64,000 nt of DNA from Haematobia irritans (GCF_050003625.1 NC_134400.1:62682241-62746240), one strand, 5' to 3'. Shown: positions 10,171 to 20,671, counted from the stretch's first letter. Program-made: numbers and translations. Notes: generated from the sequence alone by a model not told the origin.

Positions 10171-11361
10171 ATGCAGAGAAATTCAAAGACATCCACTGGG
10201 TTGCTAACTTCAGGGCCCAGTGGACGGGTATCGACTGGAGTTATAAATTTGGGCAATGACCAAGAGTTAGGCCCAATTAGTCGACCTGTAGACGGGTCGA
10301 CAGGTGGCGACAATTTGACAAGTCGGACCTTTTCCAAGGTAACGGCATCAAAAGCAGGTAATCCCTCACGAAAGAGATTCAAAGTACGCAGAAATGCTTT
10401 GTTTATCCTAAAGAAATTAGGATCAGTCGACCCAAGCACGTTGTCGGCTAAACAAAGCGATTCCTTAAAATGGGCTCAAGGAATTCTTGAGGCTGGAAAA
10501 AGGAAACGATCACCGGATGAGCTGCCATCCTCCAAAAGGGATCAACGATCGTTTGCCTCAGTTGCTAAAGACAGCCTTGTGATGGCTATCATAAATAAAG
10601 GAGCATCGGTATGGTTCCAAAGCAAAAATGGGGGGAAATTGAGAATGCTTCCCGGCCCAGATCCTCGACACCAAGAGGCTGGTTGGTATCAAGGACGATT
10701 TAAGCTAGTCGCATTTGAGGACCAGAGGTCTATAGAATGTTTTAAAGCTGCTCTGATACTAATTGGTGAAGTTTGGGAAGGAGCTGCTCTAGAGTTAGTC
10801 GAGAAGAAAGACATACCGGCTAGACCAAGAGCACATGCGTGGATACCTGCAAACCCTCCTGACCCTGAATCTATTTTAAATAGACTGAAACAATGCAATC
10901 CAGATCTTCCAACAGCTGATTGGAAGGTTGGCCGTTTGGATGAAGTGGATGGGCCAAGACGGCATGCAGTGTTTATATTGAACACTCAGTCTTTGCCACA
11001 TCTAGCAAAGTCCCAGGGCCGTGTATGTTATGGCTTTCATTATATCCAAATGAAGGTGTATAAAAACGATCAGCTAAAGGATTCAGAAATGGACAAGCCT
11101 CTGTCTGAATCAGAAGTAAGCGGATCCTCTTGCGAAGTCGAGGGGGATACCAAGACATTTGAAGACATGGATAGATACCGTATGCGTGAGGAGGCTTCTA
11201 CTGCCTCAGAACTCACCAAAGTTGAACCTATGGTTATTGCGAGAGTCACCGATATCTCTGAAGAGGACATTCTTGATGACTCGATTGAAACGGCTGATGT
11301 GACGGTTGTTGAAAATCTCGATGGTCCTACGGATCCTCCAGATAAATCTTCATCATTGTAA
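10171..11361 (+). CDS. LINE ORF1 protein (DUF4780-like, gag-like)
   Basis: This 396-residue frame is the first ORF of the LINE. Such proteins bind the element RNA and form the ribonucleoprotein. The N-terminal 150 residues are Ser/Thr-rich and basic (KRKRSPDELPSSKRDQR near residues 112-128), as expected for RNA binding or nuclear localisation. Residues of about 155-300 carry a block with 'ARPRAHAWIPANPPDPESIL', 'CNPDLPTADWKVGRLDE' and 'FHYIQMKVYKND'. I recognise this as the DUF4780-type domain common in ORF1 of fly LINEs. The C-terminus is acidic. No CCHC knuckle is visible. The ATG at 10171 (CACCATGC) is the first in the frame. The frame overlaps the start of ORF2 by 56 bp in a different frame, suggesting reinitiation or frameshifting. 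Confidence 0.9.
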   Translation: MQRNSKTSTGLLTSGPSGRVSTGVINLGNDQELGPISRPVDGSTGGDNLTSRTFSKVTASKAGNPSRKRFKVRRNALFILKKLGSVDPSTLSAKQSDSLKWAQGILEAGKRKRSPDELPSSKRDQRSFASVAKDSLVMAIINKGASVWFQSKNGGKLRMLPGPDPRHQEAGWYQGRFKLVAFEDQRSIECFKAALILIGEVWEGAALELVEKKDIPARPRAHAWIPANPPDPESILNRLKQCNPDLPTADWKVGRLDEVDGPRRHAVFILNTQSLPHLAKSQGRVCYGFHYIQMKVYKNDQLKDSEMDKPLSESEVSGSSCEVEGDTKTFEDMDRYRMREEASTASELTKVEPMVIARVTDISEEDILDDSIETADVTVVENLDGPTDPPDKSSSL

Positions 11362-14300
11362 GGCTGCATGTGCTGCCTTAAAAGTTCTCCTGATGAAAGA
11401 GGACATAGACATAGTTCTTATTCAAGAACCATATGTTTATAGAAACAAAATATGTGAATTAAGTACTCCGGGGTTCAAACTATTGCAGTATACTGGTAAT
11501 GATGTAAATCGAGCCTGTATAATTGCTAAAAACGAGCTCAACTTGTTTCTGCTTCCTTCAATGTGCAATACAGACACTGTCGTTGCAAGTTTAGAAATAG
11601 CCAAATGCAAATATTGGGTATCTTCGGTCTACATGGGACATGACAGGGAGATGCCTCCATATGCCGTTAAGACCTTAGTGGAGGAGTCACTGAAAACAAA
11701 GACGAAACTCATTATGGGATGCGATGCGAATGCACATCATAGTATATGGGGAAGTAGTGATACTAATGCAAGGGGAGAGTCGCTAATAGAGTTTATTTTG
11801 CGTACTAATCTGGTAGTTTGCAACAAGGGAGATGTCCCATCCTTTGTCACTAAAAACAGGCAAGAGGTTTTGGACATCACCTTGGCCTCGCAAGAACTGA
11901 ATGAAATGATATCTGAGTGGCAGGTTTTAAGTGAACACAGCTTCTCAGATCATCGCTACATCAGTTTCAAATTTGATGTTCATATCACCAAGATCATATT
12001 TCCGCCAAATGTTAGGAAAGCTGACTGGAATAGGTATAGGGAATCGTTCAATATGATGATACCGGAAATAACAGAGACAAATATGAGGAATGTGCAAGAT
12101 ATCGAACACGCAGTGGAGCGGATTACTAAGGCCTTCAACATCTCACTGAAAGCTGCATGCCCTAGAGGAAAGCCAAGGGGGAAACATCGACCACCATGGT
12201 GGTCTACGGAAATAAGTAATATGAGGAAATCCTGCAGGAAGCTCTTTAACAAGGCAAAGTCCACCAGAGCCCCTGAGGACTGGGACGCTTACAAGAAGAA
12301 TCTGAGAGGATACAAGCGAGAACTGAGAAAGGCTCAGCATAACTCTTGGAATGCTTACTGCAGCAGTATTGAGAATACGTCCGAGGCTTCCAGACTACGG
12401 AAGGTTCTAGCATCCACCAACTCCGCTCCAGGTTTCATTAAAACATCGGAGGGCAATTGGACAACGTCCAGTGAGGAGACGCTGGAGGTACTATTGGACA
12501 CACATTTTCCTGGAAATCAGACGGTTGAACCATGTACTGGCGGTGCCACAGTTGCTCAGCGGTCGTTTCCTGTCGAGGACATTGTATCGGAAACTAGAAT
12601 AAGATGGGCGCTAAATAGCTTTGGACCATTCAAATCCCCTGGACCTGATGGAATTACTCCGGCGGAGTTACAAGCTGTAACTGACAAAATTATCCCCTGG
12701 TTGTCGGTGATATATAAAGGATGTATCAACTTATCATATATCCCAGGAAAGTGGAGGGAAACAAAAGTCGTTTTCATACCTAAAGCGGGAAAAGCCTCTC
12801 ACTCGAGGGCGAAAGATTTCCGACCAATCAGTTTATCCTCATTCCTACTTAAGACTCTGGAGAGGATGATAGATATTTATCTTAGAACTAGCATCGATTC
12901 AAGTTTGTTCTCGAAACGACAGCATGCATACTCGAAAGGCAGGTCTACTGAGACCGCACTACATGAACTAGTCAGCTTTATTGAAAGCTCACTATCTGTC
13001 AAAGAATACACAATCGTGGCGTTTCTAGACATCGAAGGGGCGTTCAATAATGTCCATCCGAGCTCGATATTAAATGGACTGACAACTCTGAATGTTGATC
13101 CATGTATACTCAGGCTGTTAGACGAACTGCTAATGAAGAGACGTATTTCAGCCACACTAGGACAAGCAAACATACAAAAGTATGTGAACAGAGGCACTCC
13201 CCAAGGAGGAGTTCTATCACCTCTTCTTTGGAATGTTGCTATAAATAGCCTTCTGGTTACTCTAGAAAAAGAAAGGATAAAAGTGGTGGCATACGCAGAT
13301 GATGTAGCTCTGGCAGTCAGGGGAAAATTCCCATCCACAATCAGAGATATTATTCAGAGGGCCCTCCGGATGACTGAACAATGGGCGAAAGACAATGGTC
13401 TTGGGATAAATCCTGCAAAGACAGAATTAGTCATGTACTGCAAAGATCGCAAAACTCCCACGGTTAGGCCTATTTCCTTAGGAGGTATTGAAATTCCCTT
13501 TGGTGATTGTGCAAAATACCTTGGCGTTATTTTGGACAGGAAGCTGAACTTTAAGCTTAATATTGAAGAAAGGGCGAGGAAGGCAACTGTAGCTTTGTAC
13601 TCGTGCAAAAAGGCAATAGGAAAAAAGTGGGGACTAAAACCAAAAATTGTGCATTGGCTATACACGGCAGTGGTTAGACCTATAATGCTATATGGTGTTG
13701 TAGTCTGGTGGCCGGCACTTCAGAAACCGACTGGTTTAGATAAAGTTCAGCGTATGGCGTGTTTGTGTATTTCAGGCGCATTCAGCAAGACAGGAACAAA
13801 TTCCCTTAATGTCATGATGCATCTATTGCCTTTAGACATTTTGGCCAAACAGTCAGCTGCAACAACGGCTGTGCGGTTGCGCGAACTATCGCTGTGGTCG
13901 GAAAATGGTTACGGTCACAGTTCTGTCCTCAAAATAATGTCAGATGTGCCTAACGTAGTGGATTACACTTTGGCGAGTCCACTTTTCGACAAAAAGTTTG
14001 AGACTCTAATCCCCAACAGTGAGGCGTGGTGCACACATACCCCGGGGAATAAAGAATATATAGATTTCTACACTGATGGCTCCAAATTGGATGGACAAGT
14101 GGGTTTCGGAGTATATTCTAATGATCTGGAACTTCAAATAGCGAAAAGATTACCTAATCACTGTAGTGTTTTTCAGGCTGAAATATTAGCAATAAGAGAG
14201 GTGGCGAATTGGCTGAGAAGTAATGTTCCAAAAAATGTGGGCATTAATATATACTCAGACAGTCAACCTGCAATAAAATCCTTGGACTCTGTGTTCCTCA

Positions 14301-14911
14301 ACTCGAAAACGGCCATCGATTGCCGCAAATCTCTCAATGAGATGGCTGAGCAGTACAATATTCACCTAATATGGGTGCCTGGCCATAGGAACATACCGGG
14401 GAACTGCGAAGCGGATGAGTTGGCAAGGCTAGGGACTACCTTACATATTCCAGGGGAACTAGAATTTGTTGGTATGCCCCTAGCTACCTGCAAGCTCATG
14501 CTGCGTGAGAAGGCTGTTATGATGGCAAATGTTCGATGGGAGAATTGCAAGGGTTGTAACGACACCAAGCAAATATGGCCCCATTTCAACTTAAACCGCA
14601 CACTAGATATGCTAATGTTCTCGAGACGTCAGGTATCACTCCTGATATCTGCTATAACGGGTCGCTGCCTGATAGGAGATTTTGCAAAAACTATTGGCGC
14701 GAAGTATAATGACTATTGTATGAGCTGTCATGATGCGGAGGAAAAAGAATCAATTAAACACCTCTTGTGTGAGTGTCCTGCATTTTGTGTAAAGCGCAAG
14801 CAACTTTTAGGAGCATATAGCTTCAGATTACTGGCGGATCTGGAAAACGTTAACTTAAGCAGTCTGCTAATATTTTTGGAACAATCTGGTTGGTTCAACA
14901 AAGAAAAATAA
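11306..14911 (+). CDS. LINE ORF2: endonuclease, reverse transcriptase, RNase H
   Basis: This is an uninterrupted 1,201-residue polyprotein that nicks target DNA and copies the RNA by target-primed reverse transcription. Domains in order: an apurinic-like endonuclease (residues about 8-225) with LQINLHHCKAA, VLIQEPYVY, the GCDANAHHSIWG block and the terminal SDHRYISF (Asp near 215); an RT (about 430-760) with KSPGPDGI, FRPISLSSFLLKTLERM, AFLDIEGAF, GTPQGGVLSPLLWN and the catalytic YADD at about 663-666; an RNase H domain with FYTDGSKLDG (about 922), FQAEILAI, YSDSQPAIKS and WVPGHRNIPGNCEADELA; and a C-terminal CX2C...H...C cluster near 1138-1160. All key acidic residues are visible. Domain order and the C-terminal RNase H indicate the LOA clade. 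The start is the first ATG in frame, inside the end of ORF1; a later start near residue 6 is possible. Confidence 0.95.
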   Translation: MLKISMVLRILQINLHHCKAACAALKVLLMKEDIDIVLIQEPYVYRNKICELSTPGFKLLQYTGNDVNRACIIAKNELNLFLLPSMCNTDTVVASLEIAKCKYWVSSVYMGHDREMPPYAVKTLVEESLKTKTKLIMGCDANAHHSIWGSSDTNARGESLIEFILRTNLVVCNKGDVPSFVTKNRQEVLDITLASQELNEMISEWQVLSEHSFSDHRYISFKFDVHITKIIFPPNVRKADWNRYRESFNMMIPEITETNMRNVQDIEHAVERITKAFNISLKAACPRGKPRGKHRPPWWSTEISNMRKSCRKLFNKAKSTRAPEDWDAYKKNLRGYKRELRKAQHNSWNAYCSSIENTSEASRLRKVLASTNSAPGFIKTSEGNWTTSSEETLEVLLDTHFPGNQTVEPCTGGATVAQRSFPVEDIVSETRIRWALNSFGPFKSPGPDGITPAELQAVTDKIIPWLSVIYKGCINLSYIPGKWRETKVVFIPKAGKASHSRAKDFRPISLSSFLLKTLERMIDIYLRTSIDSSLFSKRQHAYSKGRSTETALHELVSFIESSLSVKEYTIVAFLDIEGAFNNVHPSSILNGLTTLNVDPCILRLLDELLMKRRISATLGQANIQKYVNRGTPQGGVLSPLLWNVAINSLLVTLEKERIKVVAYADDVALAVRGKFPSTIRDIIQRALRMTEQWAKDNGLGINPAKTELVMYCKDRKTPTVRPISLGGIEIPFGDCAKYLGVILDRKLNFKLNIEERARKATVALYSCKKAIGKKWGLKPKIVHWLYTAVVRPIMLYGVVVWWPALQKPTGLDKVQRMACLCISGAFSKTGTNSLNVMMHLLPLDILAKQSAATTAVRLRELSLWSENGYGHSSVLKIMSDVPNVVDYTLASPLFDKKFETLIPNSEAWCTHTPGNKEYIDFYTDGSKLDGQVGFGVYSNDLELQIAKRLPNHCSVFQAEILAIREVANWLRSNVPKNVGINIYSDSQPAIKSLDSVFLNSKTAIDCRKSLNEMAEQYNIHLIWVPGHRNIPGNCEADELARLGTTLHIPGELEFVGMPLATCKLMLREKAVMMANVRWENCKGCNDTKQIWPHFNLNRTLDMLMFSRRQVSLLISAITGRCLIGDFAKTIGAKYNDYCMSCHDAEEKESIKHLLCECPAFCVKRKQLLGAYSFRLLADLENVNLSSLLIFLEQSGWFNKEK

Positions 14912-14973
14912 TCAAGAAGGTTCAGCGGTTAAAACTAGAAGTGCCCATATGTAATAGGTACTTTTAGTTAATG

Positions 14974-15051
14974 TGGTATCACAATGGACTGAATAGTCTA
15001 AGTGAGCCTGAATCTTAATCGGGCTGCCACTTTAACCTAACCTAACCTAAC
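14974..15051 (+). promoter_or_regulatory. LINE 3' tail shared with the SINE, (CCTAA)n terminus
   Basis: The block TGGTATCACAATGGACTGAA, then TAGTCTAAGTGAGCCTGA and GGGCTGCCAC, ends in tandem CCTAA units. The same block closes every SINE copy in the window (for example 43199-43272). For a LINE this is the likely recognition site for its own reverse transcriptase. The CCTAA unit is the complement of the arthropod telomere repeat TTAGG. Confidence 0.85.
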
Positions 15052-15062
15052 CTATTCTCTTA

Positions 15063-15629
15063 GGTTAGGTTAAAGTGGCAGCCCGATTAAGTTTCAGGCT
15101 CGCTTAGACTATTCAGTCCATTGTGATACCACATTAACTAAAAGTACCTATTACATATGGGCACTTCTAGTTTTAACCACTGAACCTTCTCTATTATTTT
15201 CTTTTGTTGAACCAACCAAATTGTTAAGTTAACGTTTTCCATATCCGCAGTAATCTAAAGCTATATGCCCCTAAAATTCGCTTACGCCTTACACAAAATG
15301 CAGGACACTCACACAAGAGGTGTGAGTGTCCTGATTTCTTTTCCCCCCGCATAATGACAGCTCATACAGTAGTCATTATACTTCGCACAAATAGTTTTTG
15401 CAAATTCGCCTATCAGGCAGCGACCCGTTATAGCAGATATCAGGAGTGATATCTGACGTCTTGAGAACACTAGCAAATATCTAGTGTGCGGTTCAAGTTT
15501 AAATGGGGCCATATTTGCTTGGTGTCGTTACAACCCTTGCAATTCTCCCATCGAACATCATGACAGCCTTCTCAAGCGTTTGCAGGTAGCCAGAGACATA
15601 CAAACAGTTTCTAGTTCCCCTGGAATATG
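15063..15629 (-). pseudogene. LOA ORF2 C-terminus and 3' UTR (decayed copy)
   Basis: On the minus strand the 3' UTR is followed by the C-terminal ORF2 region, including 'QISLLISAITGRCLIGEFAK' and the CMSCH cysteine cluster. It is frameshifted and mutated relative to 14470-14911. A local rearrangement at 15301-15333 replaced coding sequence with a perfect 14-bp stem palindrome, CAGGACACTCACAC / GTGTGAGTGTCCTG. Part of the region between 15560 and 15600 is deleted. Confidence 0.88.
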
Positions 15630-16618
15630 CACACAAAAAAATAACTGCAAATAAATATTAACAACTTTATTTGTATGTAGAATCTCCTTATGCTCAACAA
15701 ATTTGTCTATTGAACATGAGGCATTTGTTGTTGAAATGTGTTTGTAGATGCTTCACAGAGGAAATAATAGAAATATTCTGAATTTTCAACAAATTGCTTT
15801 GTTGCGAAAATAGTTGACTGCTATCGATATGAAAACAAAAATACAAGACAGGTTACGCACACATCGCTGAGAATATGTACGAAAGCTATATTTATATATT
15901 TTATATATTATTTGTATATTTTTCAATATGGTAGTTTCTTAAATGTGTTTTTGTATGAGATAAATAATAAAACCATATTAATATCGGGATTAGAGTTATT
16001 ACAATTCTAATTAACTAGAATATATAGCACTGGGAAAAAATTTGTCAAAATGCTTGCTAGACCCGGGACTACTCAAATTTAAAATTGTCAAACATTTACA
16101 AAACTGAGTATAGGATTTTCGACACAAAAATGTTACATGTTCCCCGTCCAAAAATAACATTTTGGTCATATTCCTTCTCTGTGTGTACTTAACAAAATAT
16201 CTCAAAAATTGTTCCGGCAATTTTGCAATTTTGGTGCAATTCATAGCAAAATTCTGTCAATTTTAATTTCAATTTAATTTTTTATCAATACACCAATAAA
16301 TTTGTTACAGGTCATTGATAAACTCCAACAAACCACAATCAAATTTTTTCGTTCAAATTCAAAAATATTTGTTGAGGATTAAACGTAACGTTCAACAACA
16401 AATATTTTGTACTGTTGGATGCTCAACAAATTACTTACAAATTATGTTATTGAGAACACAAATTATTTGTTGCCTTCTGATGGTGACGATTGCTAACAAC
16501 TTTTTTGTAATAATGGTTATTAAAAGTGCAAATTAGTTTGTTGCGGGAAAATTAACAAATTTTGTTATTGGTTTTCCAACAAAAGTTATTGGTTCTCAAA
16601 CTTATTTTTATCTGTGTG
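15630..16618. mobile_element. Non-coding TIR element, ends CACACA...TGTGTG
   Basis: A 989-bp block interrupts the LINE exactly between GGAATATG and TAAGGTAG. Its ends are inverted (CACACAAAAAAATAA on the left, TTATTTTTATCTGTGTG on the right). The interior has many CAACAAAT/ATTTGTTG motifs and includes a fragment (16120-16190) related to the repeat at 7226-7500. No ORF is convincing. A related shorter element with TA target sites is at 46834-47218. No clean duplication is visible here. Confidence 0.7.
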
Positions 16619-16970
16619 TAAGGTAGTTCCTAGCCTTGCTAACTCATCTGCTTCGCAGTTCCCCGGTATGTTCCTTTGGCACCCATATTAGACGAATATT
16701 CTACTGCACAGCCATCTCGTTGAGAGATTTGCGGCAGTCGATGGCCGTTTTCCAGTTAAGGAACACAGAGCCCAAGGATTTTATTGCAGGTTGCCTGTCT
16801 GAGTATATATTAATGCCAACATTTTTTGGAATATTACTTCTCAGCCAATTCGCCACCTCTCTTATTGCTAATATTTCAGCCTGAAAACACTACAGTGATT
16901 TGGTAATCTTTTCGCTATTCGAAGTTCCAGATCTTTAGAATATACTCCTACACCCACTCGTCCATCCAGT
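16619..16970 (-). pseudogene. LOA RNase H domain fragment
   Basis: The minus-strand sequence matches the RNase H part of ORF2 (14170-14455 in the intact copy), covering the 'EILAI...VANWL', 'DSQPAIKS' and 'GNCEADELA' blocks with small deletions and frameshifts. It is bounded on the right by the hAT insertion at 16971. Confidence 0.85.
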
Positions 16971-17098
16971 CAAGGCCGTAGCCAGGATTTTAATTCGGTG
17001 GGGGGGGGGGGGGGGGGTGGTTCAACTTTAAAAAAAAATATTCATATAATCTCATGTGTAGAAAATTTTATTTATGCATAGGTATGTATACAATATTT

Positions 17099-17994
17099 TT
17101 ATAATATTAAATTGAGCCGACGGGCTTTTTGGGCAGCAAATAAATCAATGACTTCTTCAGTCGGCACATTTATTCGGCGATGAACCGACATTAATGCCAA
17201 TCCTTTTGTCTACTCTCGCTAGTCGAATTTCTAAGATACGTCTTTAATCTCTTCATTGTTGAAAATGAACGTTCGGATGAGCACGTAGTAACTGCAGGGA
17301 TGGAAAATGCAGTACTATAGTACTTTTTTCAAAACGTTTTCACCCCGGTCAGTACCGTAGTACCCCCGCGAATGATTTAGTACCTTTTTTGTATACATTT
17401 TTGAGTCGATATCAGATTTATGCTACAATAGCTTTGACAAAATATTTTAATATTTTGAGAAAGTCTTTATCAACCTTATTTGCTAATAGTCTTTTACAAA
17501 TATGGCAAAACAGACATGTTCATGTGGGAAGAAAATCTCGATTTTGTAAAAGACATAGTCAATCGATTTTTTATTTCGGTAGAAAATGTCAAAATTTTAT
17601 TTCTATATAGAATTTTTGCAAAATTTTATTTTTATAGAAAATTTTGTCAAATTTTATTTCAATTGAAAATTTTGTAAAAATTTTATTTCTATAGGAAATT
17701 TTTGCAAAATTTTATTTATATAGAAAAAATTTTGCAAAATTTTTTTTCTATAGAACATTTTTGCAAAATTTTATTTATATAGAAAATTTTGTCAAAATTT
17801 TATTTTCTTTAAAATTCAGTCTCTTGACAATAATTTTCCAGTGAAATTTTTGTTGAAATTTAGTAAAATGTACCTTTCCGCTCAAAAAATACCATTTTTG
17901 TACTTTCTTAATCCCTGAGTAACTGGCAAAGTGACCAACATTTTTAAAAGAATATGCACGTTTGGAAATATCTCTTTATTGCTTCCATCGCTGA
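17099..17994 (-). pseudogene. hAT transposase C-terminal dimerisation domain, split
   Basis: Reading leftward from about 17994 and skipping the nested element, the frame gives a hAT C-terminal (hATC) motif: 'FPNVHILLKMLVTLPV' right of the insertion and 'TTCSSERSFSTMKRLKTYLR' left of it, then 'LALMSVHRRINVPTEEVIDL', and stops at 17099. The '(S)ERSFS..K..K..LR' and 'LALMSVHR' blocks are typical of the dimerisation domain of hAT transposases. The N-terminal zinc finger and catalytic core are missing. It is interrupted by 623 bp plus an 8-bp duplication. Confidence 0.82.
17295..17917. mobile_element. hAT-type MITE inside the hAT, 8-bp target duplication
   Basis: The ends CAGGGATGGAAAATGC and TTAATCCCTG are inverted and flanked by the 8-bp repeat AGTAACTG (17287-17294, 17918-17925). 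The element contains degenerate 30-35-bp repeats of the form TTTTGTCAAAATTTTATTTC from 17560 to 17815. Near both ends are inverted AGTACY and GTACTT motifs. It is non-coding. It splits the hATC domain of the host transposon. Confidence 0.92.
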
Positions 17995-18416
17995 ATTATG
18001 CAGGTTCTCTTCGCAGGTTTTGCGCCATTTCATTTACACATGTGTGTTTGGCTGTTTCGTTGTTGTTGCTATGGCCAAACATAGTAAGTCATGTTCACAA
18101 CAAGAACAACAAACACACATAAAAAGCAGAAATGCATTTTCCAAAAATGAAATTTGTGGTGCGAGAACAAAAACAAGTTGTTTTTTTTTTCGACCGTCGT
18201 TTGACGGGCTTTTCAACAAATATTCTATGATTTGTGCAAGTTTTATAGGTAAGCGTTTTTTCAAAATAAAACCTCCAGCTTTTCTTCAACATCTTCGTTA
18301 AGATTTTTCTATGCAGCTAAAAATATATATTTATTTATATAAAAATATTCATTCATTTCGGGGGGGTTTGATACCCCTCATCCCCCCCCCCCCCTGAATA
18401 CGGCCTTGCATCCAGT

Positions 18417-20671
18417 TTGGAGCCATCAGTGTAGAAATCTATATATCTTTTATTCCCCGGGATCTGTGTACACAACGCCTCACTGTTGGGATTTAGAGTT
18501 TCAAACTTTTTGTCGAAAAGTGGTTTCGCCAGAGTGTAATTCACTATGTTAGCCACATCTGGCATTATTTTGAGGACCGAACTGTAACCGTATATTTTTT
18601 CCGACCACTGCGATAGCTCGCTCAACCGCACAACCGTTGTTGCAGCAGACTGTTTGGCCAAAATGTCTAAAGGCAATAGATGCAGCATGACATTAAGGGA
18701 ATCTGTTCCTGTCTTGCACACTTCAAAACCCCCCTAAGGATATGGGCTTAAGTGGGAGTTCTTCGATCTTTGTACATGACTAATTCTGTCTTTGCAGGAT
18801 TTACTCCAAGACCATTCTCTTTCTCCCATTTCTCAGCCATACGGAGGGCTCTCTGTATAACATCTCTGATGTGGATGGGAATTTTCCCCCGACTGCTAGA
18901 GCCACATCGTCTGAGTATGCCACCACTTTTATCCTTTCTTTTTCTAGGGAAACCAGAAGGTTGTTTATAGCAACATTCCAAAGAAGAGGTGATATAACTC
19001 CTCCTTGGGGAGTGCCTCTGTTCACATAACTTTGTATGTTTGCTTGTCCTAGTGTGGCTGAAATACGTGTCCTCATTAGAAGTTCGTCTAACAGCCTAAG
19101 TATACCTGGATCAACATTCAGAGTTGCCATTTAATACCGAGCTCGGATGGACGCTATTGAATGCCCCTTCGATATCTGTAAATGCCTCGATTGTGTATTC
19201 ATTGACAGATTGTGAGCTTTCAATAAAGCTGACTAGTTCATGCAATGCGGTCTCAGTAGACCTGCCCTTCGAGTACGCATGCTGTCGTTTCGAGAGCAAA
19301 CGTATGAAAACGACTTTTGTTTCCCTCAACTTTTCCGGAAAATATGCTAAGTTTGTACATCCTTTATATATCACCGTCAACCAGGGGATAATTTTTTCAG
19401 TCACTGCTTGTAACTCCGCCGGAGTAATTCCATCAAGTCCGGGGGGATATTAATGGCCCAAAGCTATTTAACGCCCATTTTATTCTAGATTCCGATGCAA
19501 TTTCCTCGATAGGAAATGTGGCACCGCCAGAACTTTGTTCAATCGTCTGATTTCCAGGAAAATGTGTCTCCAATAGTACCTCCAGCGTCTCCTCACTGGA
19601 CGTTGTCCAATTGCCCTCAGATGTTTTACTGAAACCTAGAGCCGAGTTAGTGGATGCTAGTACCTTCCGTAGTCTGGAAGCCTCTGACGTATTCTCAATA
19701 CTGCTACAGTAATCATTCCAAGAGTTATGTTGAGCCCTTCTCAGTTCTCGTTTATATTCTCTAAGATTCATCTTGTAAGTGTCCCAATCCTCCGGAGCTC
19801 TTGTGGACTTTGCTTTGTTAAAGGGCTTCCTGCAGGATTTCCTCATATTACTTAACTCCGTAGACCGCCATGGCGGTCGATTTTTTTTTCTCTTCGCTTT
19901 TCTCTAGGGCATGCATCTTTCAGTGAGATGTTGAAGTCCTTAATAATCCGCTCCAGTGCGTGTTCGATATCTTGCACAGTGCTCATATTTGCCTCTGGTA
20001 TTTCCGGTATCATCATATTGAACGATTTCCTATACCTATTCCAATTAGCTTTCCTAACATTTGGAGGAAATGTGGTCTTTGAAGTACGAACAGCCAATCT
20101 GAAACTCATGTAGCGATGATCTGAGAAGCTATGTTCCCTCAAAACTTGCCACTTAGATATCTTATCATTCAGTTCCGGAGAGGCCAATATGACGTCCAAA
20201 ACCTCTTGCCTGTTTTATTTCAAACTACCAGGTTAGTACGCAAAATAAACTATTAGCGACTCTCTTCTTGCATTAGTATCACTACTTCCCCAAATACTAT
20301 GATGTGCATTTGCATCGCATCCCATAATGAGTTTTGTCTTTGTTTTCAGTGACTCCTCAACTAAGGTCTTAACGACACATGGAGGCATCTCTCTATCATG
20401 TCCCATGTAGACCGAAGATTTAGATATCTCTAGACTGGCTACGACAGTGTCTGCATTGCTCAATGAAGGAAGCAGAAACAAGTTTTTTTTCGTTTTTAGC
20501 AATTATACATGCTCGATTTATATCTTTATCGGTATTATGCAAAAGTTTGAAACCCAGAGTGCTTAATTTACAGATCTTGTTCTTATATATGTATGTTTCT
20601 TGAATAAGAACTATATTTATGTCTCCTTTCATCAGAAGAACTTTTAAGGCAGCACAAGCGGCCTTACAATG
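18417..20671 (-). pseudogene. LOA ORF2 RT and endonuclease, multiply frameshifted
   Basis: The minus-strand pieces run from the RNase H start (FYTDGSKLDA near 18420) through 'SLNVMLHLLPLDILAKQS', the YSDDVALAV form of the catalytic box near 18890 (the second residue of YADD is Ser here), GTPQGGVISPLLWN, 'FTDIEGAFNSVHPSS', and back into the endonuclease (SDHRYMSF near 20110, GCDANAHHSIWG near 20310). About 90 codons of the thumb are deleted near 18725-18755, as is part of RT motif 0/1 near 19310. At least eight frame breaks occur. It ends at the Transib insertion. Confidence 0.9.

Larger units (their letters stand above)
10063..15051 (+). mobile_element. Full-length LOA-clade LINE (non-LTR retrotransposon)
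   Basis: This 4,989-bp element has a 5' UTR (10063-10170), two overlapping open frames and a 3' UTR ending in about four CCTAA units. An 11-bp direct repeat, CTATTCTCTTA, flanks it (10052-10062 and 15052-15062). The ORF2 order of endonuclease, reverse transcriptase and RNase H fits the LOA clade of the I/R1 group. Both frames are uninterrupted, so the copy may be recent and competent. It inserted into a family A element and lies tail-to-tail with a decayed sister copy. Confidence 0.93.
16971..18408 (-). mobile_element. hAT-superfamily element with 8-bp target duplication
   Basis: The inverted ends CAAGGCCGTA and TACGGCCTTG are flanked by the 8-bp direct repeat CATCCAGT (16963-16970 and 18409-18416). 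G-runs lie just inside both ends. The interior includes the relic of a hAT transposase C-terminus on the minus strand and a second hAT-type insertion at 17295-17917. Element length without the inner insertion is about 0.81 kb, so most of the transposase has been lost. Confidence 0.92.
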
